Assembly: GCA_021775495.1 (NCBI GenBank)
Contig: JAJFHT010000254.1
Location: 1 to 44,960, forward strand
Direction of reading: 5' to 3'
DNA: 44,960 nucleotides
From: Hyphomicrobiales bacterium
GTDB lineage: Bacteria > Pseudomonadota > Alphaproteobacteria > Rhizobiales > Rhizobiaceae
This document shows, piece after piece, positions 31,839 to 41,021 of the stretch. Made by a program: the position numbers and the translations under genes. Within the stretch, counting starts at the first letter, position 1. The number at the start of each line of letters is the position of its first letter. The notes beneath the pieces are model-generated. The model did not search any database, was not told where the DNA came from, and was given only the letters and a program-made list of their open reading frames with translations.

Positions 31839-34007
31839 TCAACCGGCGATTTTCGAGAAATCTGCGACAGCGCCGGTCGCCTCGCGGATGCTCTCCAGCA
31901 ATGCGAGGCGATTTGACCGCAAATCCGGGTCCTCGGCGTTGACGTGAACCGTGTCGAAAAACGCATCGATCGGCTGGCGCAAACCGGCAAGCGCATGCAT
32001 TGCCGCGGTGAAATCGCTTCGTACGATCGCCGCCGAGGCAACCGCCCCGGCTTCGGCCGCGGCATCGAACAGAACTGTTTCCTGATCACTTTCAAAGCGT
32101 GACGGATCGACCAGCCCGGTCGAAATTTCCGCACCCCTCTTGCGTTCGGCACTGACGATATTCGCTGCCCGTTTTGTCCCCGCAAGCAGGTTCTTGCCGT
32201 CGTCGGTCTCCAGGAAAGCGGCAAGCGCTTCCACTTTCTGCACGACCGTGAGCAGGTCATCGGACTGGTCGGTCAGAACCGAGTCGATCAGATCGTGCCT
32301 GGCGTCCTTGTCGCGAAGATAGACGGTCAGGCGATCGTGGAAAAATGCGATCAGGTCCTCCAGAACGGCAGGCTCCATTGCCGGCTGACCGGGTCGTTCG
32401 GAAATCAGGCCGCGCAACGGCAGCTCGATGCTGTTTTCCAGAACGATGCGGATCACCCCAAGCGCGGCGCGGCGCAACGCGTATGGATCCTTGCTGCCTG
32501 TGGGCTTCTCGTCGATCGTCCAGAACCCGATCAGCGTGTCAAGCTTGTCGGCCAGAGCGACAGCAACTGAAACCGGGTCGCCGGGAACGCTGTCGTTCGG
32601 ACCCTGGGGCCGGTAGTGCATTTCGATCGCTTCGGCGACCGGAGCCGGCTCCCCCTGGAGGTCGGCATAACGGCGTCCCATCAGCCCTTGCAGTTCGGGA
32701 AATTCGCCGACCACTTCCGTCGCCAGATCGGCCTTAGCCAAAACAGCCGCGCGGATTGCGAGATCGGGATCGGCACCTATTTGCCGGGCTATAAAACCGG
32801 CAAAGTCCCTGATGCGCTGGACCCGCTCACCCTGGGTCCCCAGTTTGGCATGAAAGGTCACGGCAAGATTGTCGAGGCGCGCCATCCGCTGATCGAGAGG
32901 CTTGCTCAGGTCAAGCGCCAGCTTTTGTGCGGATGCAGCAAGCAGCTCAAGGTCCGGCAGATCGGCCTGGTCGGTTTTCCAGAAATAGAGAGCATCGGAC
33001 AGTCTGGCCCGGACGACCCTGCCATTACCGGCAGCAATTTGCGTGCCGCCATCCGTGGCTTCGACATTAGCGACCAGTACGAACCGGTTGGAAAGACTAT
33101 CTTTTTCGCCATCGCCTACAGAACGGTTCCGGCAAACAAAACACTTCTGGTTGGCCCGAATGGTGAGGCGGATTACTTCGGCCGGGATGTGCAGGAACGC
33201 TTCCTCGAATTCGCCCATGAGGACAACCGGCCATTCAACCAGTCCGGCAACCTCTTCGAGCAAGCCTTCGTCCTCGACGAGTTCGAGACCATTGGCAAAA
33301 GCCAGGTTCATAGCATCGGTCCGGATGATGTCCTTGCGCCGGTCCGCGTCCAACACGACACGGGCTTTTTCCAACCCGGCGATATAGTCGTCAAATCGTT
33401 TGACCGTGATCGGCTCCGGCGCCATGAACCGATGGCCATAGGTGATGTTCGACGAACGCAGACCGTCAATTTCGAAATCGATCACTTGCGGATCCTCGGT
33501 CTCCGGACCGAAGGTGCACAGGATGGATTGCAGCGGCCGTACCCAGCGCAACGAGCCCGGCCGAGCAGACGCAGGGCCCCAGCGCATCGATTTCGGCCAC
33601 GGAAATCCGCGAATGACTTCTGGTATCAGTTCGGCGATGAGATCTTCTGCCGGACGACCGGGTTTGGCTATCACCGCGACATAGAAGGCGCCCTTTTTCG
33701 GATCGGTCCTGATCTCCGCCTGATCGGCACTGGCGAGACCGGCACCACGCAGGAACCCATCAATGGCTTTTTGCGGTGCGTCGGTGCGCGGCCCTTTTCG
33801 CTCTTCGCTGAGATCCGCCGACCGGGCAGTGACGCCGCGTACATCCAGCGCAAGCCGGCGCGGTGTCCAGTAGGCCCGCGCCGCCTCATAGGTCAGTCCG
33901 GCATCGACCAACCCGTCGGTGACCAGCTTTTGCAGATCACCCGCCGCTTTACGCTGCATGCGGGCTGGTATCTCTTCGCTGCGGAGTTCAAGAAGTAGAT
34001 CAGGCAT
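31839..34007 (-). CDS. glyS: Glycyl-tRNA synthetase beta subunit
   Basis: The 722-residue product starts [21 protein letters not shown], the family signature, and continues with [23 protein letters not shown], the HD-like core ([33 protein letters not shown]) and the C-terminal anticodon-binding-like region ending with [19 protein letters not shown]. The length is slightly above the E. coli protein. With GlyQ it forms the alpha2-beta2 enzyme that charges tRNA-Gly. It lies 15 bases downstream of glyQ in the same operon. Confidence 0.97.
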   Translation of the reverse strand: MPDLLLELRSEEIPARMQRKAAGDLQKLVTDGLVDAGLTYEAARAYWTPRRLALDVRGVTARSADLSEERKGPRTDAPQKAIDGFLRGAGLASADQAEIRTDPKKGAFYVAVIAKPGRPAEDLIAELIPEVIRGFPWPKSMRWGPASARPGSLRWVRPLQSILCTFGPETEDPQVIDFEIDGLRSSNITYGHRFMAPEPITVKRFDDYIAGLEKARVVLDADRRKDIIRTDAMNLAFANGLELVEDEGLLEEVAGLVEWPVVLMGEFEEAFLHIPAEVIRLTIRANQKCFVCRNRSVGDGEKDSLSNRFVLVANVEATDGGTQIAAGNGRVVRARLSDALYFWKTDQADLPDLELLAASAQKLALDLSKPLDQRMARLDNLAVTFHAKLGTQGERVQRIRDFAGFIARQIGADPDLAIRAAVLAKADLATEVVGEFPELQGLMGRRYADLQGEPAPVAEAIEMHYRPQGPNDSVPGDPVSVAVALADKLDTLIGFWTIDEKPTGSKDPYALRRAALGVIRIVLENSIELPLRGLISERPGQPAMEPAVLEDLIAFFHDRLTVYLRDKDARHDLIDSVLTDQSDDLLTVVQKVEALAAFLETDDGKNLLAGTKRAANIVSAERKRGAEISTGLVDPSRFESDQETVLFDAAAEAGAVASAAIVRSDFTAAMHALAGLRQPIDAFFDTVHVNAEDPDLRSNRLALLESIREATGAVADFSKIAG

Positions 34008-34022
34008 TAAAAACGGTCCATA

Positions 34023-34967
34023 TCATGCAGCTTTGCCCGTAACGCCGCCGGCATCGGTCAAAAGATAGGCCTCGCCGCAGGCTTTCGATAGCGCGCGCAC
34101 ACGCAGAATGTAGCTTTGGCGTTCGGTGACCGAGATCACGCCACGCGCGTCGAGCAGATTGAAAACATGGCTCGCCTTGATGCACTGGTCATAAGCGGGA
34201 AACACGCATTGATGCACATTTGCCGAGCGGCCGGCACCGGCTTCAAGAATATCACGGCACTGTTTCTCCGCATCATCGAAATGGCGCAGCAGAATGGACG
34301 TATCGGCAATTTCGAAGTTGAAACGCGAATATTCCTGCTCAGTCTGCAAAAATATGTCCCCATAGGAGACTTTTTCATCGCCGTCGCGGCCATTGAAATT
34401 AAGATCATAAATGCTGTCTACGCCCTGGACGTACATGGCGAGCCGTTCCAACCCATAGGTCAATTCACCGGCAACCGGTGCGCACTCAACACCGCAGACC
34501 TGCTGAAAATAGGTAAATTGCGAGACCTCCATGCCGTCGCACCAGCATTCCCAACCAAGCCCCCAGGCACCAAGCGTGGGGCTTTCCCAATCATCTTCGA
34601 CAAACCGGATGTCGTGAAGTACCGGGTCGATGCCGATCGCATATAGACTTTTCAGGTACAATTCCTGGAGATCAGATGGCGATGGCTTCAGGATCACCTG
34701 ATATTGGTAATAGTGCTGCAATCGGTTGGGATTCTCGCCGTAACGGCCATCCGTAGGGCGCCGTGACGGCTGCACATAGGCCGCGTTCCACCTTTTCGGG
34801 CCAAGCGCCCGCAGGGTTGTGGCCGGATGAAATGTCCCGGCCCCGACCTCCATGTCGTAAGGCTGCAACACCACGCAGCCGTATTCGGCCCAGAAATTAT
34901 GCAACGTCAGAATCAACCCCTGAAAGGAGCGTTTCGGATCCATGTGATGTGAGCCGCTGGCTGTCAC
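34023..34967 (-). CDS. glyQ: Glycyl-tRNA synthetase alpha subunit
   Basis: The catalytic subunit, 314 residues from a GTG at 34967 chosen for its AAGGGG sequence seven bases upstream. An ATG at 34943 ([20 protein letters not shown]) is the alternative and is preceded by a poor site. Family motifs are clear: [77 protein letters not shown] and [20 protein letters not shown]. It makes glycyl-adenylate and, with GlyS, charges tRNA-Gly. Confidence 0.96.
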   Translation of the reverse strand: MTASGSHHMDPKRSFQGLILTLHNFWAEYGCVVLQPYDMEVGAGTFHPATTLRALGPKRWNAAYVQPSRRPTDGRYGENPNRLQHYYQYQVILKPSPSDLQELYLKSLYAIGIDPVLHDIRFVEDDWESPTLGAWGLGWECWCDGMEVSQFTYFQQVCGVECAPVAGELTYGLERLAMYVQGVDSIYDLNFNGRDGDEKVSYGDIFLQTEQEYSRFNFEIADTSILLRHFDDAEKQCRDILEAGAGRSANVHQCVFPAYDQCIKASHVFNLLDARGVISVTERQSYILRVRALSKACGEAYLLTDAGGVTGKAA

Positions 34968-35168
34968 GGACGAGCCCCTTTTTGTCTGGAGAACACTTTG
35001 CCGAAGGGGCAAACGATTCAATATGACCGAGATACGCTCTAAAGTGGGCTATGTGGAGCGTCAAGCATCGAACCCTGCCCTCGTTTGGCGCATTCGCATG
35101 CATGTGACTATCCGTCAGGATTTTTTTCGTTAATCTAGCAGATTGTGATTGATCAAGCGGAGGCCCAG

Positions 35169-35459
35169 ATGACGAACATGACGGCATATCGGATGACCGG
35201 AACAAACTGCCTCGCTGCACTGCTTCTTGCAGGCGGCCTGGCTATCGGCTCGGTTCCCGTGGCGTCGGCGCAGGGATTTCAGGGATCAACGGTGGACGTC
35301 GATACCGGATTACGCTGTCTGACACCGTTTTGCGACTACCTCCGGGCGAGTCGAAATATCGATTGTCTCTGCAAGAAAAATGTCCGCACCTACAAGGGCC
35401 GCAGGAAAGTGACGCTTGACTGCAAGATCTTCAACACCAAACAGACCTGCAAGCCGTGA
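35169..35459 (+). CDS. Small exported six-cysteine protein, unknown function
   Basis: Start at 35169 has GGAGG eight bases upstream. The product is 96 residues. The N-terminal 35 or so residues form a signal peptide (TNCLAALLLAGGLAIG then VPVASAQG). The mature part of about 60 residues carries six cysteines (LRCLTPFCDY, IDCLCKK, LDCKIF, QTCKP), enough for three disulfides, and is basic near the middle (RTYKGRRKV). I recognise no family. It is divergent from glyQ and converges on the TPR gene with four bases between. Confidence 0.75.
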   Translation: MTNMTAYRMTGTNCLAALLLAGGLAIGSVPVASAQGFQGSTVDVDTGLRCLTPFCDYLRASRNIDCLCKKNVRTYKGRRKVTLDCKIFNTKQTCKP

Positions 35460-35463
35460 GCGC

Positions 35464-37470
35464 CTACCTGACGTCGGGAAGACGAAGTTCCTGACCCGGG
35501 AATATCAGGTTCGGGTCGGCTGAAATCTGCGGATTCATTTGCAGTATTTCCAGAAACCGGTTTCCGTCGCCCAATTGCTCGGCCGCGATCGACCAAAGGT
35601 TCTGGCCGGGCTGAACCTTGTGCATCGACGGCGCCCCAGGGGCGTCCGCCGGTTTGGAGACAACGGCAACCTTCTGTTCGGCTTGATTGGATCCACCTGA
35701 TTCATCGGTCACCGTCGCCGGTTCGCCCTTTTGCTGCAATGCGGCGACACTTTTTGTAAGCGGCTGCAGACCTTCAATCAGCTTTTTCTTGATGATCGCC
35801 AGTACGTCCGGCTCCGGATCCATGTCCCGTGCGTGGCTCCACTGAAAAGTGGCCTCAAGCTTACGTCCGGCGCGCCAATAGGCGTCACCCAGATGGTCGT
35901 TTATGACCGGGTCTTCCGGCCTGATCGACACCGCCCGTTCCAGTTCGGTAACCGCTTCGTCGAACCGGCCAAGCCGGTAATAGGCCCAGCCGAGCGAATC
36001 GACGATGTAACCATCGCGAGGCCGCACCGCGACGGCTCTGCGGATCATGTCGAGCCCCTCTTCCAGGTTGATATTCATGTCGATCCAGGAATACCCAAGA
36101 TAGTTCATGACCTGAGGCTGCTCGGGAAACAGCTTCAACGCTTCACGAAAGGACGGCTCCGCCTTCTGCCATTGCTTCAACCGCTCATAGGCGATGCCGC
36201 GCTGGTAGTAGATGTTCCAGTGCCTGCGCTGCGGCTTTCCGAGTTGTTCCAGCGCGCTGTCATACAACGCTGCCGCTTCGGCATATTCTTCCTTGGAGGA
36301 AAACACGCCGCCAAGCGCAAGGTAAGAGCGAATATCCTGGGGATCCTGTGTCACCAATGTTCGAAGATGCGATTTGGCTTCATCACGGCGATCGAGATCG
36401 GCCAGATTGAGGCCGAGTTGCAATTCGGACAGGCGTTTTTGCGGCGACCCGAGCGGAACCGCTTCATACAGTGCAATCGCCTCTTCCGGATTCTCCTGTT
36501 GTTCGGCAATGGCTGCAAGATGCATCAGCACCATGTCGCTTCGCGGCGCTAGCACCCGCGACATCTGGAGATAGAGCCGGACAAAGGCCTCGGCACCGGC
36601 ACGGTTGATCGCTGTTCCAAGATTGACCAGGACTTCCGCAGCACCAATGTCGGCAGATTCAATGATCATCTTGACGGCCCGATCACCGGCCAGAACTTTC
36701 TTGAGGGCGGACAGCGCCGGCCGCCCGGGGGCGAGCGTCTCGCCGCGCTCGATCGCATCAAGCGCCTTGTCGCGCTTGCCCTGGCGGGCCAGCATTCCGG
36801 CATAAGCTTCGACGGCCCGCAGATAGGTATCCGGCGCAGCGGCCCCTCCGGACCTGTTGATAAGCACGTTCTCAAAGGATTGAACCGCCTCATCACCGCG
36901 CCCCGCGGCCTCTGCGATCAAGGCACGATGATAGTCGATGAACAGCCGGTACCAATCAGGTCCCTTCATGCCATCAATATGTGCAAGCGCATCATCGGCC
37001 TCGCCCTGGCCCAATTTCGCCCAAGCGGTCATCAGACTGCTAATCAGCCGGTCGAGATCCGATTCCAGCGCAAGTTTCAGCCAGTATTCCGACTTTTTGA
37101 AATCCTTGGCGCGAATGGAATCGACAGCCAGAGCCAGACGGGAATAGCGCTCGATATTCGCGACGTTCTTGAGCTTTTCCGCATAGGGAAGTGCCGCATC
37201 GAACTCACCGGTCGATATCAAAGCCAGCATGAGGTTCTGCTGCAATGTCTGATTGTCCGGCTCGAAAGACAGGGCACGGCGGTAATACCGTATGGAATTT
37301 TTGGTGTCGCTGTCGAATTCGGCCACACGCGCGGCCAGAAAAGCACCAGCAAATGTCCGGATAGAGACATCCTCCTGGTCTGAATTGGCGAGCACCGGCT
37401 GAACAAGCGCACACGCAAGCGCTCCCGTGAGTGCCAATACCTTCACTCGTCCACTTCCAACCAGTCGCAT
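35464..37470 (-). CDS. Exported TPR-repeat protein with C-terminal LysM domain
   Basis: The start at 37470 has AAGGG at good distance and is followed by a signal peptide (VKVLALTGALACALVQPVLA), giving 668 residues. Many tetratricopeptide repeats follow, for example SIRYYRRALSFEPDNQTLQQ, SYLALGGVFSSKEEYAEAAA, WNIYYQRGIAYERLKQWQKA and GWAYYRLGRFDEAVTELERA. After a polar linker comes a LysM domain in the last 55 residues (HKVQPGQNLWSIAAEQLGDG, then ILQMNPQISADPNLIFPGQE). TPRs scaffold protein complexes and LysM binds peptidoglycan, so it is probably a periplasmic, wall-associated scaffold. It lies 151 bases downstream of the polyprenyl synthase gene. Confidence 0.9.
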   Translation of the reverse strand: MRLVGSGRVKVLALTGALACALVQPVLANSDQEDVSIRTFAGAFLAARVAEFDSDTKNSIRYYRRALSFEPDNQTLQQNLMLALISTGEFDAALPYAEKLKNVANIERYSRLALAVDSIRAKDFKKSEYWLKLALESDLDRLISSLMTAWAKLGQGEADDALAHIDGMKGPDWYRLFIDYHRALIAEAAGRGDEAVQSFENVLINRSGGAAAPDTYLRAVEAYAGMLARQGKRDKALDAIERGETLAPGRPALSALKKVLAGDRAVKMIIESADIGAAEVLVNLGTAINRAGAEAFVRLYLQMSRVLAPRSDMVLMHLAAIAEQQENPEEAIALYEAVPLGSPQKRLSELQLGLNLADLDRRDEAKSHLRTLVTQDPQDIRSYLALGGVFSSKEEYAEAAALYDSALEQLGKPQRRHWNIYYQRGIAYERLKQWQKAEPSFREALKLFPEQPQVMNYLGYSWIDMNINLEEGLDMIRRAVAVRPRDGYIVDSLGWAYYRLGRFDEAVTELERAVSIRPEDPVINDHLGDAYWRAGRKLEATFQWSHARDMDPEPDVLAIIKKKLIEGLQPLTKSVAALQQKGEPATVTDESGGSNQAEQKVAVVSKPADAPGAPSMHKVQPGQNLWSIAAEQLGDGNRFLEILQMNPQISADPNLIFPGQELRLPDVR

Positions 37471-37621
37471 AAAGGTGCCCTTTTGCCTGCCGGGCGGGCA
37501 CGGTCGCCGTTCGATCCGCGTTCCACCCGATTCGCTTTCAAACAGAAGCACAATGTCCTTTTTATGAACAAGAGACAATTGCCTGCACGATCACGTTCCA
37601 TCGCAATCTCGGGATGCCTGC

Positions 37622-38638
37622 TCAGTTTACGCGGCTGATGCAGAAATCAATCACTTCGATCAGTGCGCTTTTTTGCTCCGTGTCGCCCATCGGAGCCAAT
37701 GCATCACGTGCAATTTCACCAAAATGACTCGCCCTTTGCACTGTATCGCCGATCGCGCCATAGCGTGTCATCAGCCCGATTGCCTTTTCCAGTTCGGAAT
37801 CATCGGTCACGCCGTTTTCAATCGCGTTTTTCCAAAATGCCCGTTCCTCGGATGTGCCACGGCGATAACTGAGCAGAACCGGCAGCGTGACCTTGCCTTC
37901 ACGAAAATCATCACCGGTATTTTTACCGAGATCCTGAGCGCTGCCGCCGTAGTCCAGCGCATCGTCGACCAACTGGAACGCCAAACCAAGATTGGTGCCA
38001 AAGGAGCGCAAGGCCGCACGTTCGGCTTTCGATGCGCCAGCAATGATCGGCCCGACTTCGGCAGCGGCCGAAAACAGCGCCGCCGTCTTGGCCCTGATGA
38101 CTGCCAGATATTCGTCTTCCGTGGTTTCCAGATTCTGTGCTGCGGCCAATTGCATGACCTCGCCCTCGGCGATGATCGTCGCGGCGGCCGACAGAACGTC
38201 GAGTGCATCAAGCGAACCAACCTCGACCATCATCCTGAAGGCCTGTCCGAGCAGAAAATCACCGACCAGAACGCTGGCCTGGTTGCCCCAGATCATCCGC
38301 GCCGTCGCCCTGCCGCGCCTCAGATCGCTTTCATCGACAACATCGTCGTGCAGCAGCGTCGCGGTATGCATGAATTCGACGCTGGTGGCGAGTTTGACGT
38401 CGCTGTCGCCCTCGTAGCCAAACATCTTCGCGGCAGCCAGCGTGATCATCGGGCGCAGGCGCTTGCCACCCGAGGATACCAGGTGGTTTGCCACTTCCGG
38501 GATCAGTTCGACATCGGACCCGGCTTTCGAGAGAATCAATTCATTGACGCGGCCCATATCAGCCTTGGTCAACGTCATCAGCGGTCCAATCGACGCCAAC
38601 TGCCGTTTGCCATCTTCCAGAGATAATACTACCCCCAC
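37622..38638 (-). CDS. ispB: Polyprenyl (octaprenyl-type) diphosphate synthase
   Basis: The likely start is the GTG at 38638 (VGVVLSLEDGKRQLASIGPL, GGAG upstream), giving 338 residues; an ATG at 38665 adds nine residues. Both Asp-rich motifs of trans-prenyl synthases are present: HTATLLHDDVVDESDLRRG and FQLVDDALDYGGSAQDLGKN. The GGKRLRPMITLAAAKMFGY stretch binds isopentenyl diphosphate. The product would be the long-chain (C40-C50) tail for ubiquinone, consistent with ubiA elsewhere in the window; chain length cannot be fixed from sequence. It is divergent from the DUF2007 gene. Confidence 0.94.
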   Translation of the reverse strand: MGVVLSLEDGKRQLASIGPLMTLTKADMGRVNELILSKAGSDVELIPEVANHLVSSGGKRLRPMITLAAAKMFGYEGDSDVKLATSVEFMHTATLLHDDVVDESDLRRGRATARMIWGNQASVLVGDFLLGQAFRMMVEVGSLDALDVLSAAATIIAEGEVMQLAAAQNLETTEDEYLAVIRAKTAALFSAAAEVGPIIAGASKAERAALRSFGTNLGLAFQLVDDALDYGGSAQDLGKNTGDDFREGKVTLPVLLSYRRGTSEERAFWKNAIENGVTDDSELEKAIGLMTRYGAIGDTVQRASHFGEIARDALAPMGDTEQKSALIEVIDFCISRVN

Positions 38639-38718
38639 GTCCTGCACTCCCGTCACGTAAAGCAAAACCCGTCTGTCACTCGATACCCTACCTTATTGCG
38701 TCAAACCGGTGCGCAACA

Positions 38719-38740
38719 GTGGGCAAAATGGCGCGCCCAC
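38719..38740. promoter_or_regulatory. Inverted repeat in the divergent ispB / DUF2007 promoter region
   Basis: GTGGGC and GCCCAC face each other across ten bases in the 168-base divergent gap. It could be a regulator site shared by both sides. No clear promoter boxes are visible. Confidence 0.25.
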
Positions 38741-38806
38741 AGTGTTTCCGGCGCCATACGATCAAAAGTGATTTACTTGCCGGCTTCAAACTGCAAATCT
38801 CAGAAA

Positions 38807-39031
38807 ATGATCGAATTGCTAAGAACCAATGATCCGGTGCTCATATCTTTTGTCGAAGTGCTGATGCGCGATGCCGGCATAAATTTCATGGTGGCAGATC
38901 AGAATATGAGCATTGTCGAAGGTTCGATCGGCATTCTGCCGCGGCGCGTGCTGGTGGAAAAAGACAGCGAGCGGCAGGCGCGGCGAATTCTCGTCGATGC
39001 CGGCATCGAGCACGAAATGAAAGACGCCTGA
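38807..39031 (+). CDS. DUF2007 domain protein
   Basis: A 74-residue protein from the ATG at 38807 (MIELLRTNDPVLISFVEVLM), matching DUF2007, a ferredoxin-like small domain annotated as a putative signal transducing protein. The motif AGINFMVADQNMSIVEGSIG followed by RRVLVEKDSERQARRIL is typical. The preceding ribosome-binding site is weak. Its position directly before the tRNA1-type methyltransferase is, from memory, conserved in Hyphomicrobiales, suggesting a linked but unknown role. Confidence 0.88.
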   Translation: MIELLRTNDPVLISFVEVLMRDAGINFMVADQNMSIVEGSIGILPRRVLVEKDSERQARRILVDAGIEHEMKDA

Positions 39032-39045
39032 GCGGCCGATCTGCC

Positions 39046-39831
39046 ATGCCGCGGCGCAACACTCCCGATCACACGATCGATGCGTTCCATCGCGGCGGCT
39101 TTTTTTTGGTGCAGCCCGCGCATAAGGGCCACCGCGCAGGGATGGACGCCATGCTGCTCGCCGCCATGGTGCCGGATGATTTTTCCGGTGTTCTGGCCGA
39201 TCTTGGTGCCGGAGCCGGGGCCGCAGGCATGGCCGTGCTGGCACGCTGCGCAATCGCCCGGGCCACGCTGGTTGAGAAATCGGCTGAAATGGCCGGATTC
39301 GCGAGACAGAGCCTGGCCCTGCAACAAAACGTCCGTTTCAGGGACCGGATCGAGGTTCTTGAGGCTGATGTGGCGTTGGCAGGCGCACAAAGGCGTGCAA
39401 TCGGCCTGCAGGACCGCAGCTTTGACTTCGTCATCATGAACCCGCCTTTCAACAGTTCACAGGATCGCCGAACGCCCGATGCCATGAAAGCCGAGGCGCA
39501 TGTCATGGAAGACGGCCTGTTCGAGCGCTGGCTGCGCACCGCATCGGCGATCCTGAAACCGGATGGCCGGCTTGCGCTGATCGCGCGGCCGCAGTCGCTT
39601 GCCGACATTCTGAAAGCTCTGGCCAACAGATTTGGCGGGATCGGTATCGTTCCCGTCCTGCCGAAACCCGAAGCCGCGGCCATTCGCATCATCGTCACGG
39701 CTGAGCGCGGCTCGCGCGCCGGATTGTCGATCTGGCCGCCAATTGTTCTGCGTGATGGCAAATCGCAGGATTTCAGCGTCAAGGCCGCTGCCCTGATCAA
39801 CGGCGAGGCGTCGCTGACGACAGACAACTGA
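39046..39831 (+). CDS. tRNA1(Val) A37 N6-methyltransferase-like protein (TrmN6/YfiC family)
   Basis: A 261-residue Rossmann methyltransferase. It opens AFHRGGFFLVQPAHKGHRAG, the family's N-terminal YxFDxG-like region, and has motif I LADLGAGAGAAGMAVL, the acidic motif II LVEKSAEMAGFARQSL, and the adenine N6-methyltransferase motif VIMNPPFNSSQDRR. The C-terminal part includes LKPDGRLALIARPQSLADIL. Family members use S-adenosylmethionine to methylate A37 of tRNA1(Val); other N6-adenine or protein N5-glutamine targets cannot be excluded. It follows the DUF2007 gene by 14 bases. Confidence 0.88.
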   Translation: MPRRNTPDHTIDAFHRGGFFLVQPAHKGHRAGMDAMLLAAMVPDDFSGVLADLGAGAGAAGMAVLARCAIARATLVEKSAEMAGFARQSLALQQNVRFRDRIEVLEADVALAGAQRRAIGLQDRSFDFVIMNPPFNSSQDRRTPDAMKAEAHVMEDGLFERWLRTASAILKPDGRLALIARPQSLADILKALANRFGGIGIVPVLPKPEAAAIRIIVTAERGSRAGLSIWPPIVLRDGKSQDFSVKAAALINGEASLTTDN

Positions 39832-39892
39832 ACCATTGTCATTTTGCGGCAGATGCCTACATGAAGCTCACCTGTTCTGGAGATACATTTTC

Positions 39893-40765
39893 GTGAAATC
39901 GATATTCGCCCGACTGCTGCCTAAAAGGATGCGGTCAGATTCCGTTATCATTCCTGTTGTCCGCCTGAATGGCATGATCATGTCCGGAGGCTCGCCCTTG
40001 CGGCCGGCCCTGTCGCTTGCTTCCACCGCCGGCGTTCTCGAAAAGGCATTTGCCTACAAAAAGGCGCCTGCAGTGGCGATTTCAGTCAATTCGCCGGGAG
40101 GTTCTCCGGTCCAGTCGCGGTTGATCTACAAACGTATCCGCGACCTGGCGGCGGAAAAGGACAAAAAGGTTCTTGTCTTCGTTGAGGATGTCGCCGCATC
40201 AGGCGGCTACATGATTGCCGTCGCCGGTGACGAAATAATCGCCGACCCATCCTCCATCGTTGGTTCAATCGGGGTTGTTTCGGCTTCATTCGGTTTTCAG
40301 GAGATGATCAAGAAGATCGGCGTGGAGCGGCGCGTCTACACCGCCGGCAAAAACAAGGTGGCGTTGGATCCGTTTCAGCCGGAAAAGAAAGCCGAGGTGG
40401 ATAAGCTGAAAAAACTGCAGCTTGAGGTGCACCAGACCTTTATCGACCTTGTCCAGGAAAGGCGCGAGGACCGGCTGACCGATGATCCGGATCTTTTCAC
40501 CGGAGCGTTCTGGTCCGGGGTTCGAGGCCTTGAACTCGGGCTGGTGGACAGCCTCGGCGACATGCGCTCGGAAATCAAGAAACGTTACGGCGAAGATGCC
40601 AAACTCAAGCTTGTATCGGCGTCGCGCGGCCTGTTTGGCTGGCGGGCCGGTGCGGGCAGTTGGAGTACCGGTCTGGCGATCGACAGCGATACCGTCGCCA
40701 TGGCGGCGAACGGGCTCGTCGATGCTGCAAATGAACGCGCGCTTTGGGGGCGCTATGGACTTTGA
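39893..40765 (+). CDS. S49 family signal-peptide-peptidase-like serine protease (SohB/SppA type)
   Basis: The GTG at 39893 (GGAG about ten bases upstream) is preferred, giving 290 residues; no membrane helix is evident at the N-terminus. It has the S49 fold signatures AISVNSPGGSPVQSRLIYKR, the nucleophile stretch VEDVAASGGYMIAVAGDEII (Ser in ASGGY), PSSIVGSIGVVSASFGF and RRVYTAGKNKVALDPFQPE with the candidate Lys base. The C-terminal part has FWSGVRGLELGLVDSLGD. Such proteases cut signal peptides or membrane protein fragments. Here the protein may be cytoplasmic-facing or peripherally attached. Confidence 0.92.
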   Translation: MKSIFARLLPKRMRSDSVIIPVVRLNGMIMSGGSPLRPALSLASTAGVLEKAFAYKKAPAVAISVNSPGGSPVQSRLIYKRIRDLAAEKDKKVLVFVEDVAASGGYMIAVAGDEIIADPSSIVGSIGVVSASFGFQEMIKKIGVERRVYTAGKNKVALDPFQPEKKAEVDKLKKLQLEVHQTFIDLVQERREDRLTDDPDLFTGAFWSGVRGLELGLVDSLGDMRSEIKKRYGEDAKLKLVSASRGLFGWRAGAGSWSTGLAIDSDTVAMAANGLVDAANERALWGRYGL

Positions 40766-40767
40766 CA

Positions 40768-40796
40768 GTACGGCACGGCTGTCTATGATGCCGTAC
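40768..40796 (+). repeat. Intercistronic inverted repeat after the S49 protease gene
   Basis: GTACGGCA and TGCCGTAC pair perfectly over 8 bp across a 13-base centre, two bases after the protease stop. No T-run follows, so it is more likely a processing or stabilising hairpin than a terminator. Confidence 0.5.
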
Positions 40797-40828
40797 ACCG
40801 AAGTTCCAATCCACAGGAGGTAGGACCG

Positions 40829-41014
40829 ATGCCACATCTTGTCTTTTACGCCGTGATTGGTGTTGTCGCCTGGTATGGCTACAAGATGTTCAAGCGTGAG
40901 GCCGCGCGAGTTTCGACGCGTGTCCGGCGCAATGAGGAAGAAGCGCGCAACGGTTCGCAGGGCACACTGGTCGAAGATCCCAAGACCGGTGAATACCGGC
41001 TGAAAAAAGACTGA
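40829..41014 (+). CDS. Small membrane protein, conserved-looking, unknown function
   Basis: A 61-residue protein with a very good ribosome-binding site (AGGAGGTAGG). The first 20 residues (MPHLVFYAVIGVVAWYGYKM) form one membrane helix, followed by a basic cytoplasmic stretch (FKREAARVSTRVRRNEEEAR) and the tail VEDPKTGEYRLKKD. I recall similar short proteins near S49 protease and ispE genes in Hyphomicrobiales but no function. Eight bases separate it from the ispE start. Confidence 0.75.
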   Translation: MPHLVFYAVIGVVAWYGYKMFKREAARVSTRVRRNEEEARNGSQGTLVEDPKTGEYRLKKD

Positions 41015-41021
41015 TACTCCG

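Noticed and set aside
32616-33998. Long open frame (460 codons) on the plus strand opposite glyS
   Set aside because: It lies wholly inside the well-supported glyS frame, has no ribosome-binding site or recognisable domain, and reads as the shadow of a GC-rich gene.
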